Part shown: in pieces, positions 1-7,135 of the stretch
How the letters are laid out: the number at the start of each line of letters is the position of its first letter
Position numbering within the stretch: the first letter of the stretch is position 1
Assembly: GCA_024275095.1 (NCBI GenBank)
Contig: JAJRZV010000132.1
Span: forward strand, 1 to 24,971
Source of the DNA: a bacterium
GTDB lineage: Bacteria > JAJRZV01
DNA: 24,971 nt
Direction of reading: 5' to 3'
Notes under the pieces: model-generated
What the model was told of the DNA's origin: nothing
The model's input: the letters and a program-made list of their open reading frames with translations, nothing else
Database searches by the model: none
Position numbers and translations under genes: made by a program

Positions 1-1397
1 GCTCCTGCCGCCTCTACCAGCCGTGCCGCCGTTTCTTCCATCTTCACCGCATTCTGAGCAATCGCATGTGCCACTTCGTTTACCTCTGAAAGTGCCTCGG
101 TCATCTGCTCACTGGATGCCACCTGCTGCTTGGTGGAAAGACTGATCTCCTGGCTGACATCCAGCGCACGCGAAGCAGCTTTGTTAATCTCATCGAAAAT
201 AGAACCCACCTTTCCCAGCACCTTTACAACTTCATCAAATGATCTCACGCCCGTCTCAGTGGCCATAACCGTACGAGAAGTGGTTTCCTGAATTTCGGAA
301 ATAATATTCCTGATATCATTCGTCGCCTCTTTTGTCCGGCGTGCAAGGTTCCTGATCTCCGATGCCACCACCCCAAAGCGCCTGCCGGCCTCGCCCGCAC
401 CTGCCGCCTCGATGGCTGCATTCACAGCAAGAAGGTTGGTCTGTTCAGAGATATCCTCAATCAATCCTGTAATTCCTGTGATCCGGCGTGACATCTCGGC
501 CAGGCCAAGAATGGTCTGAGCCAGGTCCTCGATTTTTTTCTTGATATTGTAAATCTCGCTTATGAGAGACTGTATCTCCTCTTGAGAAGACTCTACCACA
601 GAGAACGTCTCGCGCGATGCTTTTTCCACACGAGCTGCTTTTTCCGAAATTTGCTTGGCAGCAGCTGCAATTTCTTCAGATGCAGTGGTAAGCTCCTGTA
701 CGGAAGACGCTTGCTGGGAAGTTCCAGCCCTGAATTCCATGACTGTACTGCTGATTTCTTGAGAGGAACTCGAGAGCACATCCACCGCATATCGGGCAGG
801 ATCGGATATCTGGGTCTTGGCGAAATACACTGCTGCCGCCGCACACACCAGAAACGAAAGAATGACCACGACCAGGCCGTGCATGAAAACTTCTTTAATG
901 AGGCTCTTTACGCGTCGGAGAGAGTAAAACACACGTAGCTGACCAACGACTTCTTTCTTTCCGGTTTCGTTCACGTTGATGATGGGATACTCTGTAATAA
1001 GAACCGTATGGTCGCCGATATTTCTCTTGTGCGTGACCGGTTTGTTCACCAATCTAAAGGGAAGATTTTCTTCAAGTCTTCCCAGCTCAGCCAGCAAAAC
1101 CCCTTTTGCATTAAATATCTGCGCTTTCAAAACGGCTTTATCATTTTTCAACACCTCCAGCTGTTTTTCCAGGGACATGGAATCCTCAACCGCCACCCCG
1201 AAAACGCTTTTTTCAGCGATCTGGGATGCGATGCGGTTGGTCCAGTACTTCAGCTCTCCGTACATGACGCTTGAGGTTTTGAAATAGGAAAAAACGCCGA
1301 TGGTGATACAGAACACAAGGAGCACGCTGAAAACCAGGGCAATAAGTTTCTTGGTGATATCAAATTTTATAAGTTTCGAAAATATTTCCTTCCACAT
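1..1397 (-). CDS. methyl-accepting chemotaxis protein, 3' end beyond window
   Basis: Inner-membrane chemoreceptor that would signal to CheA/CheW. Reading from ATG at 1397 gives at least 465 residues before the window edge, with no stop. TM1 lies at about residues 14-34, a periplasmic sensor of roughly 130 residues follows, and TM2 is at about 174-195. The conserved signalling tip is visible near residues 308-356 (EQTNLLAVNAAIEAA, then GRRFGVVASEIRNLA). No HAMP domain is apparent: TM2 runs almost directly into Ser/Ala/Gln-rich coiled coil. The start has an ideal AGGAGG at 1404-1409, six bases upstream. The sensor resembles small Cache/CHASE-like domains in size, but I cannot name the family or ligand. 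The C-terminal methylation helix and any CheR-binding tail lie outside the window. Confidence 0.93.
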   Translation of the reverse strand, partial: MWKEIFSKLIKFDITKKLIALVFSVLLVFCITIGVFSYFKTSSVMYGELKYWTNRIASQIAEKSVFGVAVEDSMSLEKQLEVLKNDKAVLKAQIFNAKGVLLAELGRLEENLPFRLVNKPVTHKRNIGDHTVLITEYPIINVNETGKKEVVGQLRVFYSLRRVKSLIKEVFMHGLVVVILSFLVCAAAAVYFAKTQISDPARYAVDVLSSSSQEISSTVMEFRAGTSQQASSVQELTTASEEIAAAAKQISEKAARVEKASRETFSVVESSQEEIQSLISEIYNIKKKIEDLAQTILGLAEMSRRITGITGLIEDISEQTNLLAVNAAIEAAGAGEAGRRFGVVASEIRNLARRTKEATNDIRNIISEIQETTSRTVMATETGVRSFDEVVKVLGKVGSIFDEINKAASRALDVSQEISLSTKQQVASSEQMTEALSEVNEVAHAIAQNAVKMEETAARLVEAAG

Positions 1398-1426
1398 GTA
1401 AATCCTCCTGGCTTTAATTCCATCAA

Positions 1427-1455
1427 ATTATAAATGCCCTGCATCCACCTGACCA
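1427..1455 (-). promoter_or_regulatory. sigma-70-like promoter of the chemoreceptor gene
   Basis: Reading leftward, TGGTCA (1455-1450), a 17-base spacer and a perfect TATAAT (1432-1427) lie upstream of the chemoreceptor. The predicted transcription start near 1420 gives a leader of about 23 bases containing the AGGAGG. The 11-mer TCAAATTATAA that includes this -10 recurs exactly 40 bp upstream at 1463-1473. Confidence 0.5.
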
Positions 1456-1547
1456 TTAAATTTCAAATTATAACATGAGGTTAGAAATACTCCTTCTCCA
1501 CCCTCTATTGTCAACATGTTCTCACCAAATAATACGTAAATAAATAG

Positions 1548-2816
1548 TTAAAACACCCTGAAAGGTTTGTTCTTTCTATTCAAGCCGGGGTAATCCTCTG
1601 CAAATGAAAGACGCTGAATCTGGTTTGTACCTTCATAAATCTGTGTCAACTTTACATCACGGAAAGCCTTTTCAACTTCGTTGCCCACCTTCACACCCTC
1701 GTCTCCCATAAAATCCACCACACGGGAACACACGTCCATAGCCACATCAGATGCAAAGCACTTGGCCGTTGCCGAAAGCCAGGATACAGGTGGAAACGTG
1801 GAACACGCGCGCCACACCACAGTCCGCGCAGCCTCAATTTTCATGAGCATATCGGCAAAAATGTGCTGCACGTGCCTGTCCCTGAGGAGGCCCTCCTTCT
1901 CCGCGTATTCAAGCCCTTTTCTCACGGCATGCTGAGCAGCACCAAGAGCGATAAAACCAACGGGTGGACGCGATGTATCGAGAGTCAACAAATTCAACTT
2001 CCAGCCTTCACCTTCACGACCCACACGGTTTGCAGAAGGCACTTTCACATCTTCAAAAATCAGCTCAGCCGCGGGGGAAGCCCGCTGTCCCATCTTATCT
2101 TCTATCCTTCCTACGGAAAATCCTTTCATCCCTCGCTCCACCACGAAGCACGTCCACGAATCAATCCCTTTTTCTTTGTCCGTTGCTGCAAATACTGTAA
2201 TAATACTGGCTACAGAGCCATTGGAAATGAAACACTTACGGCCGTTAAGTACATAATAGCCGTCTTTCTTTTTCGCGTAGGTGAGGAGCTTTGCCCTCCG
2301 AGCACCATGTGTATCTTCTGCATCAGAACCAGCCGCAGGTTCGGTAATGGCAAAAGCACAAAGCTCAGGCTTTCCTGACCTGGCAGCATCTGTAACACGT
2401 GAAAGAAACCGGCGTCCTGCCTTAAAATCCATTGACAGCAAAATGGGGAGCAATCCAAGCATGTGCGCACCGAAAATCACGGCTACTCCCGGACATACCT
2501 TGGAAAGTTCTTCAATAATCAATGCACCGTGAAGTGTACCGTGGCGGAAGAAATCGAGAAGCCGACCACCGCCGCCGAAAGTCCGCGGGATCAGGTCAGT
2601 GAGAAGGCCGATTTCGGCTCCCTTGCGCACAATCTCCCACGGGAATTCTTCCTTTGCGCGCCTGTCCAACTCTTCCACAACAGGCAAGATCTCTTCTTCA
2701 GCCCAGTGCCTCACCTCCTGGCGTTTCTTCTCTACATGGCGCGGAAGCCGACAGGGGTCTTTAATAAAGCCTCTGTGCGTGTAAAGAAAATTTAAGAGTT
2801 TATCCCGCAAACTCAT
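1548..2816 (-). CDS. acyl-CoA dehydrogenase (catalytic type)
   Basis: FAD-dependent oxidation of an acyl-CoA thioester to the 2-enoyl-CoA, with electrons normally passed to electron-transfer flavoprotein. The 422 residues are slightly longer than the usual 380-400. The helical N-domain covers about 1-150. The first family signature ends in AITEPAAGSD (156-165) and the beta domain continues to about 260. The C-terminal helical domain carries the second signature (GDEGVKVGNEVEKAFRD), followed by YEGT, whose Glu395 matches the catalytic base position. The ATG overlaps the stop of the upstream acyl-CoA dehydrogenase-like gene by 4 bp (ATGA), so the two are almost certainly co-translated and may form a heteromer. 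Chain-length or aromatic substrate specificity cannot be read from the sequence. Confidence 0.93.
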   Translation of the reverse strand: MSLRDKLLNFLYTHRGFIKDPCRLPRHVEKKRQEVRHWAEEEILPVVEELDRRAKEEFPWEIVRKGAEIGLLTDLIPRTFGGGGRLLDFFRHGTLHGALIIEELSKVCPGVAVIFGAHMLGLLPILLSMDFKAGRRFLSRVTDAARSGKPELCAFAITEPAAGSDAEDTHGARRAKLLTYAKKKDGYYVLNGRKCFISNGSVASIITVFAATDKEKGIDSWTCFVVERGMKGFSVGRIEDKMGQRASPAAELIFEDVKVPSANRVGREGEGWKLNLLTLDTSRPPVGFIALGAAQHAVRKGLEYAEKEGLLRDRHVQHIFADMLMKIEAARTVVWRACSTFPPVSWLSATAKCFASDVAMDVCSRVVDFMGDEGVKVGNEVEKAFRDVKLTQIYEGTNQIQRLSFAEDYPGLNRKNKPFRVF

Positions 2817-3763
2817 AGCAACTTCTCTTCTATTACCTGTTTGAAAAGTGCTGTACTACCCCGGTCCAACGCCGCGATGGTCTTCGCATCACGCAGTTTC
2901 CGTTCCACAACGTAGTCCTTCATGTAACCGTACCCTCCCAGCAACTGAACGGCATCAACACATACTTCCTCACATAATACGGCAGCAAGTGCTCTCGCCA
3001 TGAGTTTATCCTCTGTACCGCCGGCCGCGGCTTTAAGAACCCCTGCCTCAGAGAGAAGAACTTTCGCTTTCATGCGGCCCAGTATCTCCTGTACAATGCC
3101 ATGCCTGATAATTACATCTCCGCCCTGATACCGTTCGTTGGCATATCCTTCTGCTATCCGTAATGCATCCATTGCATTACCCACAGCCACCGCGGCAAGC
3201 AGATTCTGGACACGTGCATATATGTGCTTCTGTTCGTGCAGATTTAACTCTCCCAGCTCTTTCGCATGAACATCAGAAGTGGTTACAAACACGCTGCATC
3301 CCTGCAATCCCAGAAGAGCAACTTGATTGCTTCTCTCTCGCAGTTGATCACCGGTTACAAGCTCTACCCTTCCAGCCTCAACCACCACGGCATTGTGTAT
3401 GAATGGAGCAGCAATCACATGATGACTGAGCAGTCCTGCAGATGCGTAAAACATGTTCCTGTCTACGGTGACGTTCAGCGACTGAAGCACGTAAATGCCC
3501 GCATAATGCGAAAGCAACGCAACAGCAAAAGACGCACTCGCTTTGCCCAGCTCCAGCAGCACCCCGCACAACTCCTGCTCTCCCAATCCAACACCACCGT
3601 GTTCCTCTGAAAGAGGAGCAAGATGTAACACCGTCTCATGCAGCCACTTCCTGCACCTTTCCCATGCGTCCACATCTCCCTTCTCCATATCAGCAGAAAG
3701 CTCCGTCAGTTCTCTTTTTACAAAAGACTCTACGGCTCCAGCAATCTGCTGATAAAGATTCAT
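2813..3763 (-). CDS. degenerate acyl-CoA dehydrogenase-like subunit
   Basis: A 316-residue protein, much shorter than the usual 380-400. The C-terminal helical domain is clear: YANERYQGG near 207 and LLGGYGYMKDYVVERKLRDAK near 274-294. The part between about 90 and 175 is shortened and lacks the TEPxxGSD flavin-side signature. Where catalytic members have YEGT, this one reads ALDRGST, so the canonical Glu is absent. A GGAG sits five bases before ATG 3763. The 4-bp overlap with the intact enzyme downstream suggests a fixed-ratio complex. Heteromeric acyl-CoA dehydrogenases with one partly degenerate subunit are known (for example the actinobacterial FadE pairs). Whether this one binds FAD or is purely structural is open. 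Confidence 0.85.
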   Translation of the reverse strand: MNLYQQIAGAVESFVKRELTELSADMEKGDVDAWERCRKWLHETVLHLAPLSEEHGGVGLGEQELCGVLLELGKASASFAVALLSHYAGIYVLQSLNVTVDRNMFYASAGLLSHHVIAAPFIHNAVVVEAGRVELVTGDQLRERSNQVALLGLQGCSVFVTTSDVHAKELGELNLHEQKHIYARVQNLLAAVAVGNAMDALRIAEGYANERYQGGDVIIRHGIVQEILGRMKAKVLLSEAGVLKAAAGGTEDKLMARALAAVLCEEVCVDAVQLLGGYGYMKDYVVERKLRDAKTIAALDRGSTALFKQVIEEKLL

Positions 3764-3773
3764 CTTTACTCCA

Positions 3774-3992
3774 TCAGAAAGTTATCAGATAGTGCATACT
3801 GACCTGATCGTGGGGAGTAAAACCTGGAACTTTGCACAATCTTATATCACCTGCCATCCGGGGATACATGAAATTATCTACAGTTCCCGAAGGATTGGAC
3901 TTCTGCAGGTACCAACGGACATCTTCTACTTGTATACACAATAATACTACATTACGTGGCAACTCACTCATCTTCTTTATCTCTTCCATCAC
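3774..3992 (-). CDS. hypothetical 72-aa ORF upstream of the acyl-CoA dehydrogenases
   Basis: Unrecognised. The product is a mixed hydrophobic/charged 72-residue chain with no signal peptide, membrane segment or motif I know. Its stop lies only 10 bases before the ATG of the degenerate acyl-CoA dehydrogenase, as expected for a coupled leader gene. However, there is no Shine-Dalgarno before its own ATG, and it sits in a scarred region next to a transposase remnant, so it may be the 3' end of a lost gene or chance. A TATAAT at 4029-4024 could start a transcript about 25 bases upstream of it. Confidence 0.25.
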   Translation of the reverse strand: MMEEIKKMSELPRNVVLLCIQVEDVRWYLQKSNPSGTVDNFMYPRMAGDIRLCKVPGFTPHDQVSMHYLITF

Positions 3993-4023
3993 ATGCAGTG
4001 CAAGTCAACATTTTTCACAAAAA

Positions 4024-4029
4024 ATTATA
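4024..4029 (-). promoter_or_regulatory. candidate -10 box ahead of the acyl-CoA dehydrogenase operon
   Basis: A perfect TATAAT read leftward, placing a start site near 4017. No convincing -35 hexamer is found 16-18 bases upstream. It is the best promoter candidate in the interval before the acyl-CoA dehydrogenase pair, but the support is weak. Confidence 0.25.
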
Positions 4030-4146
4030 CATGCCATGCTTTACCGAATGTAGCGCAGCTGTTACACTTTTGCCTGTTGTCCTCGTAAACAGGGAAATTG
4101 CAGGTGCGTTGGCTCAGGAAAAAGCGAAACATATTCTCTGAAAAAA

Positions 4147-4168
4147 CATGAGAGACCTTCTTCTCATG
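4147..4168 (-). terminator. rho-independent terminator overlapping transposase stop
   Basis: Read leftward: stem CATGAGA (4168-4162), an 8-base loop, the complementary TCTCATG (4153-4147), then six T residues (4146-4141). The TGA stop of the transposase remnant (4166-4164) lies inside the stem. The stem is short and not GC-rich, so strength is uncertain, but stem plus U-tract is the classic intrinsic terminator form. Confidence 0.55.
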
Positions 4169-4598
4169 CGTGCATCTCCTGGATCGATATTTTATACCCG
4201 GTCACACCTGAGTCAAAGCTCAACCTTCTGATCTCGTGAAAAGATTTATTTAGATAAACTTCTGCTGGTGTTCTCAGTCCTGATGCCCAGTGGGGCCTGC
4301 GCGAGCCCGGGTACCAGGTGTAGTGTTCTACGCTCTTCATCAGGTGAAGTATATTCTGCACTTCACCGGGATAAATGGCTTCCTGTTTGAGATTCTGATG
4401 GTATCTCTCGATCACTCCAATCTGCTCAGGTGATCTGTATCCCATCCTTATGTATGTGCCTGAAAAGGTTTTCAAAAAATTTTGCTTCCACCGGTGTACC
4501 GTCCCGGGCGATACCGGGTACCGCCCGGCCGCCTCCTCAACCGATAGCCCGCCTCTCGAAACCGCAAGCACAACCTCAAGTTTCTGCTCAACAGGCAT
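4164..4598 (-). pseudogene. DDE transposase remnant with internal deletion
   Basis: The 144 codons join the two ends of a longer transposase. Residues 1-46 are an N-terminal helix-turn-helix (SVEEAAGRYPVSPGTVHRWK) of the kind found in IS3/IS481-like transposases. From about residue 57 the text is the tail of an rve integrase core (SPEQIGVIERYHQNLKQEA), keeping the last catalytic Glu in the IER motif and the C-terminal region. The central part with both catalytic Asp residues is missing, so it cannot transpose by itself, although the frame is preserved across the junction. AGGAG lies just upstream of ATG 4598 and a terminator covers the stop, so a short DNA-binding product could still be made. 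Exact IS family not assigned. Confidence 0.75.
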
Positions 4599-4754
4599 CT
4601 CTGCTCTCCTGCCCGTGGCTCACCTCCTCATTTGAAACTGTTTCTATTTTATCCCTGACCTTTGAGCTGATTGAATTCCTGCCAGTTTTTCTTTTTCTAT
4701 TTTCGCCCTGAAGGCCCCGAACCTGCTCGTGAGGTCTCACTTATTAAATGTTTC

Positions 4755-4775
4755 GGTTTAGGTGGGGCAATACAG
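4755..4775 (-). repeat. putative IS terminal end inside rimP
   Basis: Homology of the rimP fragment stops within one codon at about 4775. The sequence that replaces it, read leftward, begins TGTATTGCCCCACC, and TG is a common first dinucleotide of IS ends. The transposase remnant begins about 180 bases further along on the same strand, as expected for an IS left end. I could not find a matching inverted copy between 3764 and 4164, so the other end appears to be lost or diverged. Confidence 0.4.
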
Positions 4776-4979
4776 GTCTTCCACATCCAGCAAGGGATCA
4801 AGACAATGACTTACGTAGACGCAATCGTTAATGGTCACCCCACCGGGCCTGTCTATATAAACACGCAAAATCCATCGCCCCTGTGATTGAAAAAACTGAA
4901 CATCCACGAGTTCGAAACCTTCCCCAGTAACCACCTCTTCAATTAACTGGAAAAGCCTGGCCGAATCCACGTCTTTCAT
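4758..4979 (-). pseudogene. rimP: truncated ribosome maturation factor RimP
   Basis: RimP assists 30S ribosomal subunit maturation and is normally about 150 residues. Here only the N-terminal domain is present: GFELVDVQFF, LRVYIDRPGG, INDCVYVSHCLDPLLDVEDL. After that the expected YxLEVSSPGLDRPL is replaced by five foreign codons and a stop. The neighbours usually found after rimP (nusA, infB) are absent. There is no Shine-Dalgarno before the ATG. Instead a -35/-10 pair lies upstream so that the predicted start of transcription almost coincides with the start codon. It is either a truncated duplicate or the native gene broken by IS insertion followed by deletion; an intact copy elsewhere would be expected if it matters for growth. 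Confidence 0.8.
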
Positions 4980-4986
4980 AGCTTTT

Positions 4987-5015
4987 ATTATGCGCTGTGA
5001 TTCAGTCTCTCACAA
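4987..5015 (-). promoter_or_regulatory. promoter abutting the rimP start codon
   Basis: Read leftward: TTGTGA (5015-5010), 17-base spacer, CATAAT (4992-4987), then seven bases to the ATG at 4979. The predicted transcription start falls within about one base of the start codon, so the message would be essentially leaderless. Confidence 0.45.
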
Positions 5016-5083
5016 GAAACTTTCTGGGTTATCTTGCAACTACGGATTGCTATAGTAATATCCCTGTGTTACTTTTCTTTACC

Positions 5084-7135
5084 ATGAAATCTCTAAAAGG
5101 GTTTATAGGCAAAGTTCTGTTTGTTTTAAGAGTTTACAAATCTACCAATTTCAATGTAACAGCACGGTTTATACGACAAATAATCCAAGCTCGAATAATA
5201 CGCTTCAAGTTCCTCCTTATCAAATATGGTGTAATTCCAGCATACCCTTCCCTCAAACCTTTTCTTAACACCTTCAGCGAAGAAAATAAGTTAATAGACC
5301 ACATCAGAACCAACATGTCCTGCTTTTTTATCCCTATGGCCAAAGAAATCCATCAAATAAAAAACAACCATCCGGACTATGTAAATCGGATTATATCGCA
5401 AGCCAACCGCATATTAGACAACACTTATTCCTTTTTGGGATCAGGGGACATCACTTTTCGTCAAGGAAATCTACCTTGGCATACGGATATTAAATCGGGA
5501 TACCACTGGGACAAGAAGACTTTTTACAAAAAAATCCGATACGGCCATATCGAAGGAGCGGACGTAAAGGTCCCGTGGGAGATGTCACGCTTACAAATGC
5601 TTCCTATACTTTCCCTTGCTTATCTTTTCACCGATGAAGACATCTATGTACGAAAGTTTATGGAAATATTTCGGAATTGGGTAGATGAAAATCCTCCGTA
5701 CCAGGGAGTCAATTGGGCTTGTACCATGGACGTTGCCATTCGCATGGTGAATATGACCGTAGGATTTCTTAACATTCTAAATTCCAAAGCAGTGACAGAT
5801 GACGATATTCGGATATTCTTGAAAGTTCATCTGCAACATGCCCGTCATATCCGTACTAACCTCGAATGGTCTCCGTTTCTTACATCAAACCACTACATGG
5901 CTAATATATGCGGTCTTTTTGCAGCATGCCTGCCTTTTGAGAAGTTCCCGGAATACAAGCGCTATTTGAACTTCTGCCGCAGGGAGATGGAAACCGAAAT
6001 CTTTAAACAATTCCGTAACGACGGCACAAATTTCGAATCGTCAACTTATTACCATGCATTCGTCACGGAAATGCTTCTTTATCCGTACGTATTCTCCCGC
6101 ATCAAAGGAGGGATAACCTTTTCACCCGCTTTCGAGGAACGCTTAAAAAAAGCCTGTTTTGTCATTCGTGAAATAACAACACCCGCCCAGCGTATCCCTC
6201 AAATCGGCGATACGGATAGCGGCAAGTTTCTATGCTTTGATTCACGCGACATTCTCGACTACACACACATTATCACTCATGCGGCGGTATTGTTTCCAGA
6301 CTTCCATCTACCTGAAAATCTCCATCCATCACCAGAGGTGCATCTGTTCTATGACAAAGAGCACATAACTTCAGCTATTATGCGGCGGCAGTCAGCCGAA
6401 GCCTCATTGATCTCGTTTAATGAAGGAGGCCTGCATATATACCGTGACCCGAATATGTATTTTATATTCTACGCTACTCCCCAGGGGACCGATGGTATAG
6501 GCAATCATAACCACAATGACAAATTGTCTTTCATCCTATTCGTATACGGGCAAGAGATCGTGACAGATCCAGGCACATATGTTTACACACCATATCCCAA
6601 ATGGCGGAACACCTTTCGTTCAACACGCTACCACAACACTGTCATGGTCAACAAAGAAGAACAATGTCGATTCGTCGATTGGTCTCTGTTTTATACCGTA
6701 AACGATGCTGAGGTCTCTTCAAAAGCTGAAAATAAAAAAAACTTGATATTATTCAAAGGTAAACACACCGGTTACAAACGTATCGGCATAATACATGAGC
6801 GCACCGTTAAACTTTCGCCTGGGGATATGCGCTTGGAAATAGAAGATTCCCTCACACCTGTGGAGGAAAGTAAAAACCCAAAAATAGCAGCTTCTATTTT
6901 TCTGCATCTGCATCCCGCCGTGCAAGCAGAGCAACACGGGAGCGAAATCAACCTTTACTGCAACCATGTGCTTTCACGTGTAGAGGTGCATTGCAAGAAT
7001 GTCAAAATAATACAGTCTTGGCACTCCCCCGAATACGGCCTCAAAGAAAGTTCAAGTGCCATCGAGTGTCGCCTCCACGACACCTTACCCATCACTCACC
7101 GTATGATTCTGTCGTTTTCCCGGAGGAGTATTTGA
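5084..7135 (+). CDS. heparinase II/III family protein
   Basis: Alginate/heparin-lyase-type protein with an alpha-helical toroid followed by a beta-sandwich, a class common in exopolysaccharide loci, where members may trim, edit or epimerise uronic-acid glycans. The helical part is marked by GVNWACTMDVAIRMVNMT, and the heparinase II/III domain by NHNHNDKLSF and the following DPGTYVYTPYP and RYHNTVMVN, with several candidate catalytic His and Tyr residues. From ATG 5084 the product is 683 residues. The frame is open back to a GTG at 4997 (712 residues); neither start has a Shine-Dalgarno, and the later ATG is preferred because it gives a more typical basic N-terminus. No signal peptide is evident. 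Its TGA overlaps the TTG start of the flippase, so the two are coupled. Confidence 0.85.
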   Translation: MKSLKGFIGKVLFVLRVYKSTNFNVTARFIRQIIQARIIRFKFLLIKYGVIPAYPSLKPFLNTFSEENKLIDHIRTNMSCFFIPMAKEIHQIKNNHPDYVNRIISQANRILDNTYSFLGSGDITFRQGNLPWHTDIKSGYHWDKKTFYKKIRYGHIEGADVKVPWEMSRLQMLPILSLAYLFTDEDIYVRKFMEIFRNWVDENPPYQGVNWACTMDVAIRMVNMTVGFLNILNSKAVTDDDIRIFLKVHLQHARHIRTNLEWSPFLTSNHYMANICGLFAACLPFEKFPEYKRYLNFCRREMETEIFKQFRNDGTNFESSTYYHAFVTEMLLYPYVFSRIKGGITFSPAFEERLKKACFVIREITTPAQRIPQIGDTDSGKFLCFDSRDILDYTHIITHAAVLFPDFHLPENLHPSPEVHLFYDKEHITSAIMRRQSAEASLISFNEGGLHIYRDPNMYFIFYATPQGTDGIGNHNHNDKLSFILFVYGQEIVTDPGTYVYTPYPKWRNTFRSTRYHNTVMVNKEEQCRFVDWSLFYTVNDAEVSSKAENKKNLILFKGKHTGYKRIGIIHERTVKLSPGDMRLEIEDSLTPVEESKNPKIAASIFLHLHPAVQAEQHGSEINLYCNHVLSRVEVHCKNVKIIQSWHSPEYGLKESSSAIECRLHDTLPITHRMILSFSRRSI

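Noticed and set aside
582-1287. Plus-strand open frames opposite the chemoreceptor
   Set aside because: They are antisense to a long, well-supported receptor frame with membrane helices and the conserved tip; no start signals.
1863-2378. 171-codon plus-strand open frame
   Set aside because: It lies antisense inside the acyl-CoA dehydrogenase, has no ribosome site and no family-like motif; the minus-strand reading has clear signatures.
4060-4095. TGTTACACTTTTGCC as the second IS end
   Set aside because: Beyond the first three bases it does not match TGTATTGCCCCACC well enough to be called an inverted repeat.
4634-4644. GAAACTGTTTC palindrome upstream of the transposase
   Set aside because: Only 11 bases, single copy, no associated regulator; could be chance in AT-rich sequence.
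6991-7131. 47-codon upstream extension of the flippase
   Set aside because: It lies within the heparinase gene, is rich in Arg, Pro and His unlike a flippase N-terminus, and the TTG at 7132 has a strong GGAGGA.
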